Shown here piece by piece: positions 15,217-23,045 of a stretch of 64,000 nt of DNA. The notes beneath the pieces were generated by a model. It did not search any database, had not been told where the DNA came from, and saw only the letters and a list, made by a program, of their open reading frames with translations. Position numbers and translations under genes: made by a program. Where the stretch lies: assembly GCF_000633255.1 (NCBI RefSeq), contig NZ_AYMJ01000031.1, forward strand, positions 372,001 to 436,000, in the 5' to 3' direction. The DNA is from Pseudomonas sp. H1h (lineage in GTDB: Bacteria > Pseudomonadota > Gammaproteobacteria > Pseudomonadales > Pseudomonadaceae). Every line of letters begins with the position of its first letter. Position 1 is the stretch's first letter.

Positions 15217-15879
15217 ATGAGCGGACTGCGGGCGTCAATGCGTCTGTATGGCCTGGTGAAAAACTCAGGCTGCTCTGACAACCCTCAGCGTCAACCGGTA
15301 GACATTCTGTGCATCGTCAACCGCACGGGTGGCAAAGCCATTCGCGCGTTTGTGTCGCGGCTCGATGCCGAACTCATGGCACGCAGTGCCGACCTTGATG
15401 ACTACCGAGTGATCCCGTTGCGCCAGTTTGAGCCGCATGCGTTTATCGACGCGCATCAGGGCTGGCTGACGTTGCACATCTGCTGCGGTTTCGTCGCCCC
15501 GGCCGGCGACTCGTTGCTCAAGGACGACGCGCTGGTGCCGATGGGCTGGTACGTCTATTCCGAGATCGGCCAGTGGACTGCCGAGCATCATCTGGACCTC
15601 GGCGTGCAAATGGCCGATCTGCTGCAATCGACCTACGAGCGCAATCACCTGCGGCACTACAACGCCTGGCTCAACGAACTCGACGACGCCTCGCCGGCCG
15701 AACTGGCCTGGCACACCGACGAAGCCTGGCGACACTTGCAAACCGCCGCATCCCCCGACAGCCGTGAGCATTGCCACGCCCTGTTCGACCCCGTCGACAA
15801 CCGCTGGCGCTTCGCCGCGACCGACGTCGATCTCCACCAACCGTCCCCGGAACCCCTGAAGCAAGGAGCTTTGAATTGA
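15217..15879 (+). CDS. Unrecognised protein, first gene of the PAAR-lipase islet
   Basis: 220 residues, no signal peptide or membrane segment. Visible features are a basic N-terminus, 'AFIDAHQGWLTLHICCGFVA' mid-protein, 'QMADLLQSTYERNHLRHYNA' and an acidic, Trp-rich C-terminal third. I do not recognise a family. Its stop overlaps the TTG start of the PAAR gene by 4 bases, so the two are translationally coupled. By position it could be an effector chaperone or adaptor loading the PAAR/lipase, but that is inference. ATG 15238 is an alternative start. Confidence 0.7.
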   Translation: MSGLRASMRLYGLVKNSGCSDNPQRQPVDILCIVNRTGGKAIRAFVSRLDAELMARSADLDDYRVIPLRQFEPHAFIDAHQGWLTLHICCGFVAPAGDSLLKDDALVPMGWYVYSEIGQWTAEHHLDLGVQMADLLQSTYERNHLRHYNAWLNELDDASPAELAWHTDEAWRHLQTAASPDSREHCHALFDPVDNRWRFAATDVDLHQPSPEPLKQGALN

Positions 15880-16370
15880 GTGGTAAACCCGCTGCACGCG
15901 TCACCGACCCGACCGCCTGCCCACTGCCAGGCCATGGCTCCAACCCGATTGTTTCCGGCTCCTCCGACGTTTTCTTCGACGGCCTCGCCGCTGCGCGAAT
16001 GACCGATAAATCGGCATGTGGTAGCCCGATCACCGGCGCCGTTTCCGGCACGGTATTCATCAACGGCCTGAACGCGGCCACGCTCGATAGCACCGGAGGC
16101 CACGGCAATGTCGTGGTCGGTGGCTCGGGGACGGTGATTATTGGGCAGAGCGGCGGTGGGGCGGCGTTTAGCGGGTTGTTGCCGATGCCTGTGCATTTCA
16201 ATGATCGAATGCAGATTGTTGATGAAAACAGCGGTGAACCACTCTCCTATATTGCCTACGTCATCGAGCGGGCGGATGGATCGCTGGAACGAGGCGTCAC
16301 TGATGCCGGGGGGCATACCCACACCGTCAGTTCGCACCTCAAAGAAACTATCAAACTGTACGTGGAGTAA
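15876..16370 (+). CDS. PAAR-domain type VI secretion spike protein with C-terminal extension
   Basis: 164 residues. Residues about 1-95 form a PAAR domain: 'ARVTDPTACPLPGHGSNPI', 'SSDVFFDGLAAARMTDKSAC' and 'GTVFINGLNAATLDSTGGHG', with the Pro-Ala-Ala-Arg-like repeats and Cys/His residues that bind zinc at the spike tip. A tail follows ('MQIVDENSGEPLSYIAYVIE', 'RGVTDAGGHTHTV') that looks like the small beta domain linking PAAR/VgrG proteins to cargo. The start is TTG 15876 with AAGGAG 7 bases upstream. The next gene, a hydrolase, starts 5 bases after the stop, indicating a PAAR-delivered cargo. Confidence 0.88.
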   Translation: MSGKPAARVTDPTACPLPGHGSNPIVSGSSDVFFDGLAAARMTDKSACGSPITGAVSGTVFINGLNAATLDSTGGHGNVVVGGSGTVIIGQSGGGAAFSGLLPMPVHFNDRMQIVDENSGEPLSYIAYVIERADGSLERGVTDAGGHTHTVSSHLKETIKLYVE

Positions 16371-16375
16371 TACCG

Positions 16376-17104
16376 ATGGGTGCTCAATCCGGAGCCGTTC
16401 AAGGATGCATCGGGAGACTGGTCGCCAGTCATGAGTTGACGACAAAAGAGGATAAGACGGTCAAACCCGTGACGCTTGCCAGAGAGGTTGTAGCCTTTTT
16501 CATTGGCGGTGCTGGCGATTCGGAAAGTTACTACGGAGACGGGCCGAGCAACTACACGTTGCGGGCCATGGAAGCTTTGCAGAGTCGTTTGGGTACGAGC
16601 TATGGCGGAAAATTCCAACCCTATTACATGGGATACAACGATGTAAAAGGGGATGCCGATCTGGAGGAGTTTGTATTCTCGAAGCTGCCTCACAAGTCTG
16701 CGCATGTCTACATCGTTGGTCATAGTCTGGGCGGGTGGAACGGCGCACATTTGTCGCAGATTCTGACCGATAAAGGTTATATCGTGAAAATGCTAGTCAC
16801 TCTGGATCCTGTGGGAGAAGGTGTGATGGTGGCGTTGATTTCCGATATTTACTGGTCGGAGCCAACCCCCAAGGCGCAGACCTGGATCAACGTTCGAGCC
16901 GAGCCTGACGAGATGGATCGAACTGACGTTGTCGCTTGGGTAGGGGGCAAGTGGGATATTGAACCGGGCCCCGATGTCATGGGGATCGTCAAATTCAACC
17001 ATTACTCGGCGTTGAGATTGTATGAGTCCCGCCTGGAGTGCGGGCAGTCGGCATTGGATTTGTCGGCGAATTCAATTGCTGGTTATTTGAGGGAAGGTGC
17101 ATGA
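16376..17104 (+). CDS. Alpha/beta-hydrolase, candidate T6SS lipase effector
   Basis: 242 residues. The lipase nucleophile elbow 'VYIVGHSLGGWNGAHL' is at about residues 112-127 (Ser in GHSLGG), with an Asp in 'LVTLDPVGEG' about 142-151 and a candidate catalytic His in 'VKFNHYSALRLYES' near 206-219. The N-terminal 'VVAFFIGGAGDSESYYGDG' could form the oxyanion loop. It lies between PAAR and two lipoproteins, the layout of Tle-type phospholipase effectors with immunity proteins. I cannot place it in a numbered Tle family. AT-richer than its chromosomal neighbours, suggesting transfer. Confidence 0.8.
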   Translation: MGAQSGAVQGCIGRLVASHELTTKEDKTVKPVTLAREVVAFFIGGAGDSESYYGDGPSNYTLRAMEALQSRLGTSYGGKFQPYYMGYNDVKGDADLEEFVFSKLPHKSAHVYIVGHSLGGWNGAHLSQILTDKGYIVKMLVTLDPVGEGVMVALISDIYWSEPTPKAQTWINVRAEPDEMDRTDVVAWVGGKWDIEPGPDVMGIVKFNHYSALRLYESRLECGQSALDLSANSIAGYLREGA

Positions 17105-17634
17105 GATGGGTACTGCTGATCGCTGTTTCTTTATTTTGCGCTGCCTGCGCAAAGTCTCATGACATCACGCCCGCGACTTTGGGCTATGAATCGATCACAC
17201 CGCGCTCGAAAAGCGTTTTTTTTGAGGTCAATTTCAATTCGGATGTGGAACTGCTGGAGATTTTCTGGCGGGAAAAGAAAGCGAACAGCTTTGACCAGGT
17301 ATTCATTTGCGCCCTGGGTGATGACACTGACTTTTCCATTGAACATACGATATCGAAAGCAGCAATGGGTTTGGTCAGGGAAAATAAGCAGCGTTTGCAT
17401 ACAGCCGGATTCGGATACACCGCGAGCATTGCTTTCAAGGACGTTGGTGAAAAGAAAAGGACCTCACATTACTTGAGTCGTGACGCCATAAAAGGCTTGT
17501 TGAAAGATAAACAAATGATTCCGTGCAAAGTGGTGGTTACGGCAACGGGTTATGAAGCGTATTACACCAAATCACTGTTCATCCCCGTTGCAGATGTTTT
17601 TTCTGCCTTGTCGGACTACGACAGTTTTCGATGA
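17101..17634 (+). CDS. Lipoprotein, candidate immunity protein 1
   Basis: 177 residues. The signal M-R-W-V-L-L-I-A-V-S-L-F-C-A-A-C gives a probable lipoprotein cleavage site before Cys16, although the -3 residue (Cys) is unusual. Its start overlaps the lipase stop (ATGA). The body contains 'DDTDFSIEHTISKAAMG' and 'IPCKVVVTATGYEAYYTK', both matched in the next lipoprotein, so the two are paralogues. A periplasm-facing lipoprotein directly after a T6SS lipase is the usual form of Tle immunity proteins. Function inferred. Codon use is AT-rich for this window. Confidence 0.78.
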   Translation: MRWVLLIAVSLFCAACAKSHDITPATLGYESITPRSKSVFFEVNFNSDVELLEIFWREKKANSFDQVFICALGDDTDFSIEHTISKAAMGLVRENKQRLHTAGFGYTASIAFKDVGEKKRTSHYLSRDAIKGLLKDKQMIPCKVVVTATGYEAYYTKSLFIPVADVFSALSDYDSFR

Positions 17635-17664
17635 CGCGCCCAGCAGTTGGCTTTTGGAGTGGTA

Positions 17665-18591
17665 ATGGCAAGGTTGCTTTTGATTTGTTTGTTTGCGTTG
17701 TGTTCCTCCTGCATGCACTTGGATGTGCCCCCTGCGAGGCTTGAATTTGTCTCGATCAATCACGAGATATCTTCCTCTTACGACCTGCGTTTCACCTCAG
17801 ACCGAAACCTCATTGACCTGTATGAGGATCATGGGCGACGAGGGCAGATTGGTACTTGGATCCATTGTTCGTTGAATGGCGATCCGGATTTTTCCATCGA
17901 ACATAAAATCGTCCTGGAAGCCTCGGGAATCGTCAGCGGCATGCGCTTGATCGAGGGCGATCGTCGCTATGAGATGTTCGCGAACATCAGTGTCGAGAAT
18001 CACGCCGTCAATGACGGACGTAACCACATCCGACCGGTTGAGTTGGTGCAGATCCTCAAACCGCAGGAATACATTCCGTGCAAGGTGGTCATAACCGCGT
18101 TCCCGTTCGTGGCGTATTACTCGAAAGTCATGTACATGCCCACATTGCGGTTCATTGCCGCAATAGAACATCCGCGCGTGGCACCTGCGCGTATTTCGCT
18201 CAAACAGCCCGACCAACCAAAGTCGTTGCTGCCTTTTGCCTCAGTGTGCATCGTGCGCTGGCGTTATGACCTGGCGCTGGGATATGACCAGATCGACAGC
18301 CTTGGACTCTGTAGTGACGTGCCCTATGCCGGCATGCTGGCCTCGTTTGCGCCGAACAACACGAAACTGAAGGTTGTTTCAGGTTCAGAGGAAAACCCGG
18401 CGCCCTTCGCGGCGTACACCATTATTCGCGCTGACGGACGCCGGGAGCCCGGAGTAACTGACGACAAGGGCCGTACACATGAGGTGGGATTCAGCGAGTA
18501 CGAAACAGTGAGGATCCTGATCAACAACAATCTGGATGTCGTTCAGCGCTGGACAAAATGGGCCGATACAGTCCCACAATATGGGATGTAA
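17665..18591 (+). CDS. Two-module lipoprotein, candidate immunity protein 2 with PAAR-like tail
   Basis: 308 residues. The signal M-A-R-L-L-L-I-C-L-F-A-L-C-S-S-C precedes the putative lipidated Cys16. Residues about 20-175 parallel the previous lipoprotein ('GDPDFSIEHKIVLEASG', 'IPCKVVITAFPFVAYYSK'). The C-terminal ~75 residues instead resemble the tail of the PAAR protein: 'FAAYTIIRADGRREPGVTDD' followed by 'GRTHEV' here, versus 'IAYVIERADGSLERGVTDAG' followed by 'GHTHTV' there. The last codons (V-P-Q-Y-G-M-stop) are the dgoK operator palindrome, marking the islet boundary. Start ATG 17665 follows TTTGGAGTGG. Confidence 0.77.
   Translation: MARLLLICLFALCSSCMHLDVPPARLEFVSINHEISSSYDLRFTSDRNLIDLYEDHGRRGQIGTWIHCSLNGDPDFSIEHKIVLEASGIVSGMRLIEGDRRYEMFANISVENHAVNDGRNHIRPVELVQILKPQEYIPCKVVITAFPFVAYYSKVMYMPTLRFIAAIEHPRVAPARISLKQPDQPKSLLPFASVCIVRWRYDLALGYDQIDSLGLCSDVPYAGMLASFAPNNTKLKVVSGSEENPAPFAAYTIIRADGRREPGVTDDKGRTHEVGFSEYETVRILINNNLDVVQRWTKWADTVPQYGM
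18572..18586. promoter_or_regulatory. Palindromic operator TCCCACAATATGGGA, copy 2 (dgoK)
   Basis: Same palindrome as at 2284-2298, inside a 37-base block conserved between both sites. It overlaps the final codons of the upstream lipoprotein gene and lies 14 bases upstream of the -35 box. It is a likely binding site for the regulator of the galactose/galactonate genes. Confidence 0.68.
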
Positions 18592-18600
18592 AATTACATA

Positions 18601-18630
18601 TTGAGATTTTAAGTCTGAGAGGTCTATAGT
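18601..18630 (+). promoter_or_regulatory. dgoKAD promoter
   Basis: TTGAGA (18601-18606), 18-base spacer, TATAGT (18625-18630), identical boxes and spacing to 2313-2342. AAAAACAAAACAGG just before the dgoK Shine-Dalgarno contains the AANAANAA pattern recognised by Hfq/Crc in Pseudomonas, suggesting catabolite repression. Confidence 0.65.
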
Positions 18631-18668
18631 CCGTCGCACTCACTGCCAAAAACAAAACAGGTGAAGCG

Positions 18669-19658
18669 ATGCAGGCGCAATTGATCGCGCTCGATTGGGG
18701 GACGACCTCATTACGTGCTTACAAACTCGCGGCGGGCGGTGTGGTGCTGGAGCAGCGTGCGCTGTCGTCCGGGATCATGCAGTTGCCCAAGACGCCGCGA
18801 GTCATCAACGGTCGTGAATGCGCCGACGGTTTTGAACTGGCCTTCGAAGACGCGTGTGGCGACTGGCTCGAGGCGCAGCCGGAGCTCCCGGTAATCGCCT
18901 GCGGCATGGTCGGCAGCGCCCAAGGCTGGCGCGAAGCGGCTTACTGCGAAACACCGGCGAATGTTGCCAATCTCGGAAATTCCCTACAGACACTGGTCAG
19001 TCTGCGTGGCACGCGGGTGCATATCGTGCCGGGCGTGATCCAGCGTTCGCGTCTGCCGAACGTGATGCGCGGTGAAGAAACCCAGGTCCTCGGCGTGTTG
19101 CAGAACCTGCCGGCCGAGGCGGGCGGTGATCTGTTGATCGGCCTGCCGGGCAGCCATTCCAAGTGGGTGGAAGTGGTCGATGGCTGCATCACGCATTTCG
19201 ATACCTTCATGACCGGCGAAGTGTTCGCTGTGCTCAGTGAGCACAGCATTCTCGGGCGTACCCAGCAACAGGGGGCGACGTTCGATGGTCTGGCGTTTGA
19301 CCGTGGCGTGCAGGTGGCGCTGTCGGCGGACGGCGAACTGGGTGTGCTTTCCACGCTGTTCAGTGCGCGCACCCTGGGCCTGACCGGCGAACTGGCCCCG
19401 ACGGCGCAAGCGGATTACCTTTCCGGGCTGATGATCGGCCATGAACTGGCGGCACTGGCTGACGCGCAACGCCGTCGCCGTAACAATCCCGATCTTCCCT
19501 CGATCATCCTCATTGGCAACGCGCAACTCTGCGCCCGCTACAGCCGTGCGCTCGACGCCTGCGGTTTCGACCGCGTGACCCTCGCCGAACAAGCCACCGA
19601 GCGTGGCCTGTGGCAATTGGCGCTCGCCGCCGGACTGCTCGATTCCTCATCCCGTTAA
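18669..19658 (+). CDS. dgoK: 2-dehydro-3-deoxygalactonokinase
   Basis: 329 residues. It phosphorylates 2-keto-3-deoxy-D-galactonate with ATP in the De Ley-Doudoroff pathway. 'LIALDWGTTSLRAYKL' at the N-terminus is the phosphate-binding motif of the ASKHA kinase fold; 'GMVGSAQGWREAAYCETPAN', 'GLPGSHSKWVEVVDG' and 'FMTGEVFAVLSEHSIL' are characteristic of DgoK. ATG follows AGGTGAAG. First of dgoK-dgoA-dgoD, with tight spacing. The promoter and start region are duplicated at 2284-2399. Confidence 0.93.
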   Translation: MQAQLIALDWGTTSLRAYKLAAGGVVLEQRALSSGIMQLPKTPRVINGRECADGFELAFEDACGDWLEAQPELPVIACGMVGSAQGWREAAYCETPANVANLGNSLQTLVSLRGTRVHIVPGVIQRSRLPNVMRGEETQVLGVLQNLPAEAGGDLLIGLPGSHSKWVEVVDGCITHFDTFMTGEVFAVLSEHSILGRTQQQGATFDGLAFDRGVQVALSADGELGVLSTLFSARTLGLTGELAPTAQADYLSGLMIGHELAALADAQRRRRNNPDLPSIILIGNAQLCARYSRALDACGFDRVTLAEQATERGLWQLALAAGLLDSSSR

Positions 19659-19677
19659 CCCTGACTGGAGGCCTGAC

Positions 19678-20298
19678 ATGCTCAAGCAAGCACTGGCACA
19701 AAACGGTCTGATCGCGATTCTGCGTGGCCTGCATCCGCAGGAAGCTGCCGCTGTCGGAGAAGTCCTGTATGTGGCCGGATTTCGCGTCATCGAAGTACCG
19801 CTCAATTCCCCTTCGCCGTATGAAAGTATCCGCATCTTGCGTCAGACCTTGCCCGCCGATTGCCTGATCGGTGCCGGCACGGTGCTGACCGCAGAACAGG
19901 TCGAGCAGGTGAAAGCCGCTGGCGGCCAGGTGATCGTCATGCCGCACAGCGACGCCAAGGTGCTGCGCGCGGCGAAAGCGGCTGGGCTGTACCTGTCGCC
20001 CGGTGTCGCTACGCCGACCGAAGCCTTCGCGGCGCTGGAGGAGGGCGCGGACATTCTCAAGCTGTTCCCGGCCGAGCAGATGGGGCCGGCGGTGGTCAAG
20101 GCCTGGCTCGCGGTGTTGCCCTCGGGGACGGTGCTGGCACCGGTTGGCGGGATCACGCCGGACAACATGCAGGCATTCATCGATGCCGGGGTCAAAGGTT
20201 TCGGGCTGGGTTCCGGCCTGTTCAAACCGGGCATGACGCCGCAGCAAGTGGCGGAAAACGCCAAGGCCTACGTGGCCGCCTGGAAAGCGCTTCGCTAA
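19678..20298 (+). CDS. dgoA: 2-dehydro-3-deoxy-6-phosphogalactonate aldolase
   Basis: A 206-residue class I aldolase of the KDPG/KHG family. It cleaves KDPGal to pyruvate and glyceraldehyde 3-phosphate. Seen: 'GLIAILRGLHPQEA' N-terminal, catalytic Glu in 'FRVIEVPLNSPSP', 'IGAGTVLTAEQVEQV', the Schiff-base Lys in 'ADILKLFPAEQMGPA' and phosphate-binding 'VGGITPDNM' and 'GLGSGLF'. Start ATG 19678 follows CTGGAGG; an upstream in-frame start lies within dgoK. Confidence 0.93.
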   Translation: MLKQALAQNGLIAILRGLHPQEAAAVGEVLYVAGFRVIEVPLNSPSPYESIRILRQTLPADCLIGAGTVLTAEQVEQVKAAGGQVIVMPHSDAKVLRAAKAAGLYLSPGVATPTEAFAALEEGADILKLFPAEQMGPAVVKAWLAVLPSGTVLAPVGGITPDNMQAFIDAGVKGFGLGSGLFKPGMTPQQVAENAKAYVAAWKALR

Positions 20299-20344
20299 GA
20301 CTTTTTGGCGCCGCGTGCGCTGCATCTATAAGAGAGACAAAAAG

Positions 20345-21493
20345 ATGAAAATCACCAAACTCACCACCTTCATCGTGCCGCCGCGCTGGTGCTTCCTCAA
20401 AGTTGAAACCGACGAGGGCGTGACCGGTTGGGGCGAACCCGTGGTCGAAGGTCGCGCCCACACCGTCGCTGCTGCCGTCGAGGAATTGTCCGACTACCTG
20501 ATCGGCAAAGACCCACGCAACATCGAAGACATCTGGACCGTCCTGTACCGCGGCGGCTTCTACCGTGGCGGTGCGATTCACATGAGTGCGCTGGCCGGTA
20601 TCGACCAGGCGTTGTGGGACATCAAGGGCAAGGCCCTCGGCGTGTCGGTCAGCGATCTGCTCGGCGGTCAGGTGCGTGACAAGATCCGCGTGTATTCGTG
20701 GATCGGCGGCGACCGTCCGGCCGACACCGCGCGGGCGGCGAAAGAGGCGGTGAGCCGTGGTTTTACCGCGGTGAAAATGAACGGCACTGAAGAGCTGCAG
20801 TTCCTCGATTCTTTCGAGAAAGTCGACCTTGCACTGGCCAACGTCGCCGCTGTGCGTGACGCGGTCGGGCCGAACGTCGGCATCGGCGTGGACTTCCATG
20901 GTCGGGTGCACAAGCCGATGGCCAAGGTGCTGATGAAGGAACTCGACCCGTACAAACTGATGTTCATCGAAGAGCCAGTGCTCAGCGAAAACTATGAGGC
21001 ACTGAAGGAACTGGCGCCGCTGACCAGCACGCCGATTGCGCTCGGTGAGCGGCTGTTCTCGCGTTGGGACTTTAAGCGCGTATTGAGCGAAGGTTACGTC
21101 GACATCATCCAGCCGGATGCTTCCCACGCCGGCGGCATCACCGAAACCCGCAAGATCGCCAACATGGCCGAAGCCTACGACGTGGCACTGGCGCTGCATT
21201 GCCCGCTGGGGCCGATTGCGCTGGCGGCGTGCCTGCAACTCGACGCGGTTTGTTACAACGCGTTTATCCAGGAGCAGAGCCTGGGCATTCATTACAACGA
21301 GAGCAACGACTTGCTCGACTACGTGAAGGACCCCCGGGTGTTCGATTACGACAAAGGCTTCGTGAAGATTCCGAACGGGCCGGGGCTGGGCATCGAGATC
21401 AATGAGGAATACGTGATCGAACGGGCCGCCGTCGGTCACCGTTGGCGCAACCCGATCTGGCGCCATGCCGATGGCAGCTTTGCCGAGTGGTGA
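20345..21493 (+). CDS. dgoD: D-galactonate dehydratase
   Basis: 382 residues, the same length as E. coli DgoD. An enolase-superfamily enzyme converting D-galactonate to 2-keto-3-deoxygalactonate with Mg2+. Metal ligands and acid/base residues are visible in 'GVDFHGRVHKP' (about 183-193), 'FIEEPVLSEN', 'ALGERLFSRWDF' and 'QPDASHAGGI', with His in 'VALALHCPLGPIALAAC'. Start ATG 20345 (MKITKL) follows AGAGAGAC. Third gene of dgoKAD; a REPIN follows. Confidence 0.94.
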   Translation: MKITKLTTFIVPPRWCFLKVETDEGVTGWGEPVVEGRAHTVAAAVEELSDYLIGKDPRNIEDIWTVLYRGGFYRGGAIHMSALAGIDQALWDIKGKALGVSVSDLLGGQVRDKIRVYSWIGGDRPADTARAAKEAVSRGFTAVKMNGTEELQFLDSFEKVDLALANVAAVRDAVGPNVGIGVDFHGRVHKPMAKVLMKELDPYKLMFIEEPVLSENYEALKELAPLTSTPIALGERLFSRWDFKRVLSEGYVDIIQPDASHAGGITETRKIANMAEAYDVALALHCPLGPIALAACLQLDAVCYNAFIQEQSLGIHYNESNDLLDYVKDPRVFDYDKGFVKIPNGPGLGIEINEEYVIERAAVGHRWRNPIWRHADGSFAEW

Positions 21494-21516
21494 GTCCCTG
21501 AATCACCTGTATTCCC

Positions 21517-21607
21517 CTGTGGGAGCGAGTCTGCTCGCGAATGCTATGTCACATCCGACATCAATGTGACTGATCCGACGCCTTCGCGAGCAGGCTCGCT
21601 CCCACAG
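21517..21607. repeat. REPIN
   Basis: 25-base inverted arms at 21517-21541 and 21583-21607 with one mismatch (CTGTGGGAGCGAGTCTGCTC versus the inverse of GAGCAGGCTCGCTCCCACAG). It lies between dgoD and the transporter gene. Confidence 0.9.
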
Positions 21608-21674
21608 TTTTGATCTCCATGGACGGGAGATTTGCGTCAATGACCTCAAATAATCATAAGAAGAGGCACTCTCC

Positions 21675-22985
21675 ATGCCACCGCACACCCTCACCGGGCA
21701 GGCGTCTTTAGTCACGCCCAGCCGCAAGCGGTTTTTCATCATGGTGTTGCTGTTCATCACCGTGGTCATCAACTACCTCGACCGCAGCAACCTGTCGATT
21801 GCCGCCCCCGCGCTGACCAGTGAACTGGGGATCGATCCGGTTCACGTCGGGCTGATTTTCTCCGCGTTCGGCTGGACCTACGCCGCGATGCAGATCCCCG
21901 GCGGCTGGCTGGTCGATCGCGTGCCACCGCGCATCCTCTATAGCGTTGCGTTGTTGCTGTGGTCGCTGGCCACGGTGATGCTCGGCTTTGCCGCGAGCTT
22001 CATTGCGCTGTTCGTGTTGCGCATGGCGGTCGGCGCGCTGGAAGCCCCGGCTTATCCGATCAACAGCCGTGTGGTCACCACCTGGTTTCCCGAGCGTGAA
22101 CGAGCGACGGCGATTGGTTTCTACACCTCCGGGCAATTTGTCGGACTGGCGTTTCTGACCCCGGTGCTGGCGTGGCTGCAACATGAGTTCGGCTGGCACA
22201 TGGTGTTTGTTGCCACCGGTGCGGCCGGGATTGTCTGGGCGGCGATCTGGTACGCGGTGTATCGCGAACCGCGAGATTTCAAGGGCGCCAACGAAGGTGA
22301 AATCGAGCTGATCCGCGAGGGCGGCGGATTGGTGGATATCCAGGCCGACACCGCCAAGGTCAAAGCCAGATTCAGCTGGACTGATCTGGGTATCGTCCTG
22401 ACCAGGCGCAAGTTGTGGGGCATCTACCTCGGCCAGTTCTGCCTGAACTCGACGCTGTGGTTCTTCCTCACGTGGTTCCCGACCTACCTGGTGAAATATC
22501 GTGGCATGGACTTCATCAAGTCCGGCCTGCTGGCGTCGCTGCCATTCCTTGCCGCGTTCATTGGCGTGCTGTGTTCGGGGTTCTTCTCCGACTTGCTGAT
22601 TCGGCGTGGCTGCAGCGTGGGCTTTGCACGCAAGTTGCCGATTATCGGCGGGTTGCTGATTTCCACCTCGATCATCGGCGCCAACTTCGTTGAGTCGACG
22701 CCGCTGGTGATCGCCTTCCTGGCGCTGGCGTTTTTCGGCAACGGGCTGGCGTCGATCACCTGGTCGCTGGTCTCGACGCTGGCGCCAGCGCGCTTGCTGG
22801 GCCTGACCGGCGGGGTGTTCAACTTCATCGGCAACCTGTCGGCGATTGCCACGCCGATCGTCATCGGATTCCTCGCCAGCGGCGATTCGTTTGCCCCGGC
22901 GATCACCTATATCGCCGTGCTGGCCTTGATCGGCGCGTTGTCCTACGTGCTGTTGGTGGGCAAGGTCGAACGTATCGAGTTGTAG
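21675..22985 (+). CDS. MFS transporter, anion:cation symporter type, probable D-galactonate permease
   Basis: 436 residues, about 12 transmembrane segments. The N-terminus 'VVINYLDRSNLSIAAPAL' is the hallmark of the ACS subfamily (GudP, ExuT, DgoT), and 'GWLVDRVPPRILYS' is motif A. Directly downstream of dgoD and upstream of an IclR regulator, it probably imports D-galactonate or a similar sugar acid. It starts at ATG after AAGAGGCACT. AATAATCATAAGAAG just upstream contains half of the ATCATATGAT candidate operator. Confidence 0.88.
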   Translation: MPPHTLTGQASLVTPSRKRFFIMVLLFITVVINYLDRSNLSIAAPALTSELGIDPVHVGLIFSAFGWTYAAMQIPGGWLVDRVPPRILYSVALLLWSLATVMLGFAASFIALFVLRMAVGALEAPAYPINSRVVTTWFPERERATAIGFYTSGQFVGLAFLTPVLAWLQHEFGWHMVFVATGAAGIVWAAIWYAVYREPRDFKGANEGEIELIREGGGLVDIQADTAKVKARFSWTDLGIVLTRRKLWGIYLGQFCLNSTLWFFLTWFPTYLVKYRGMDFIKSGLLASLPFLAAFIGVLCSGFFSDLLIRRGCSVGFARKLPIIGGLLISTSIIGANFVESTPLVIAFLALAFFGNGLASITWSLVSTLAPARLLGLTGGVFNFIGNLSAIATPIVIGFLASGDSFAPAITYIAVLALIGALSYVLLVGKVERIEL

Positions 22986-23045
22986 TGGTCCGCGTCGGGC
23001 GACCATAATGCCGCCCGTTCCCTCGCTCAACGGTAAAGGCTGGAT

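Noticed and set aside
15217..15879. DUF4123/VgrG adaptor identity for the first islet gene
   Set aside because: I do not see the sequence features of that family; left as unrecognised.
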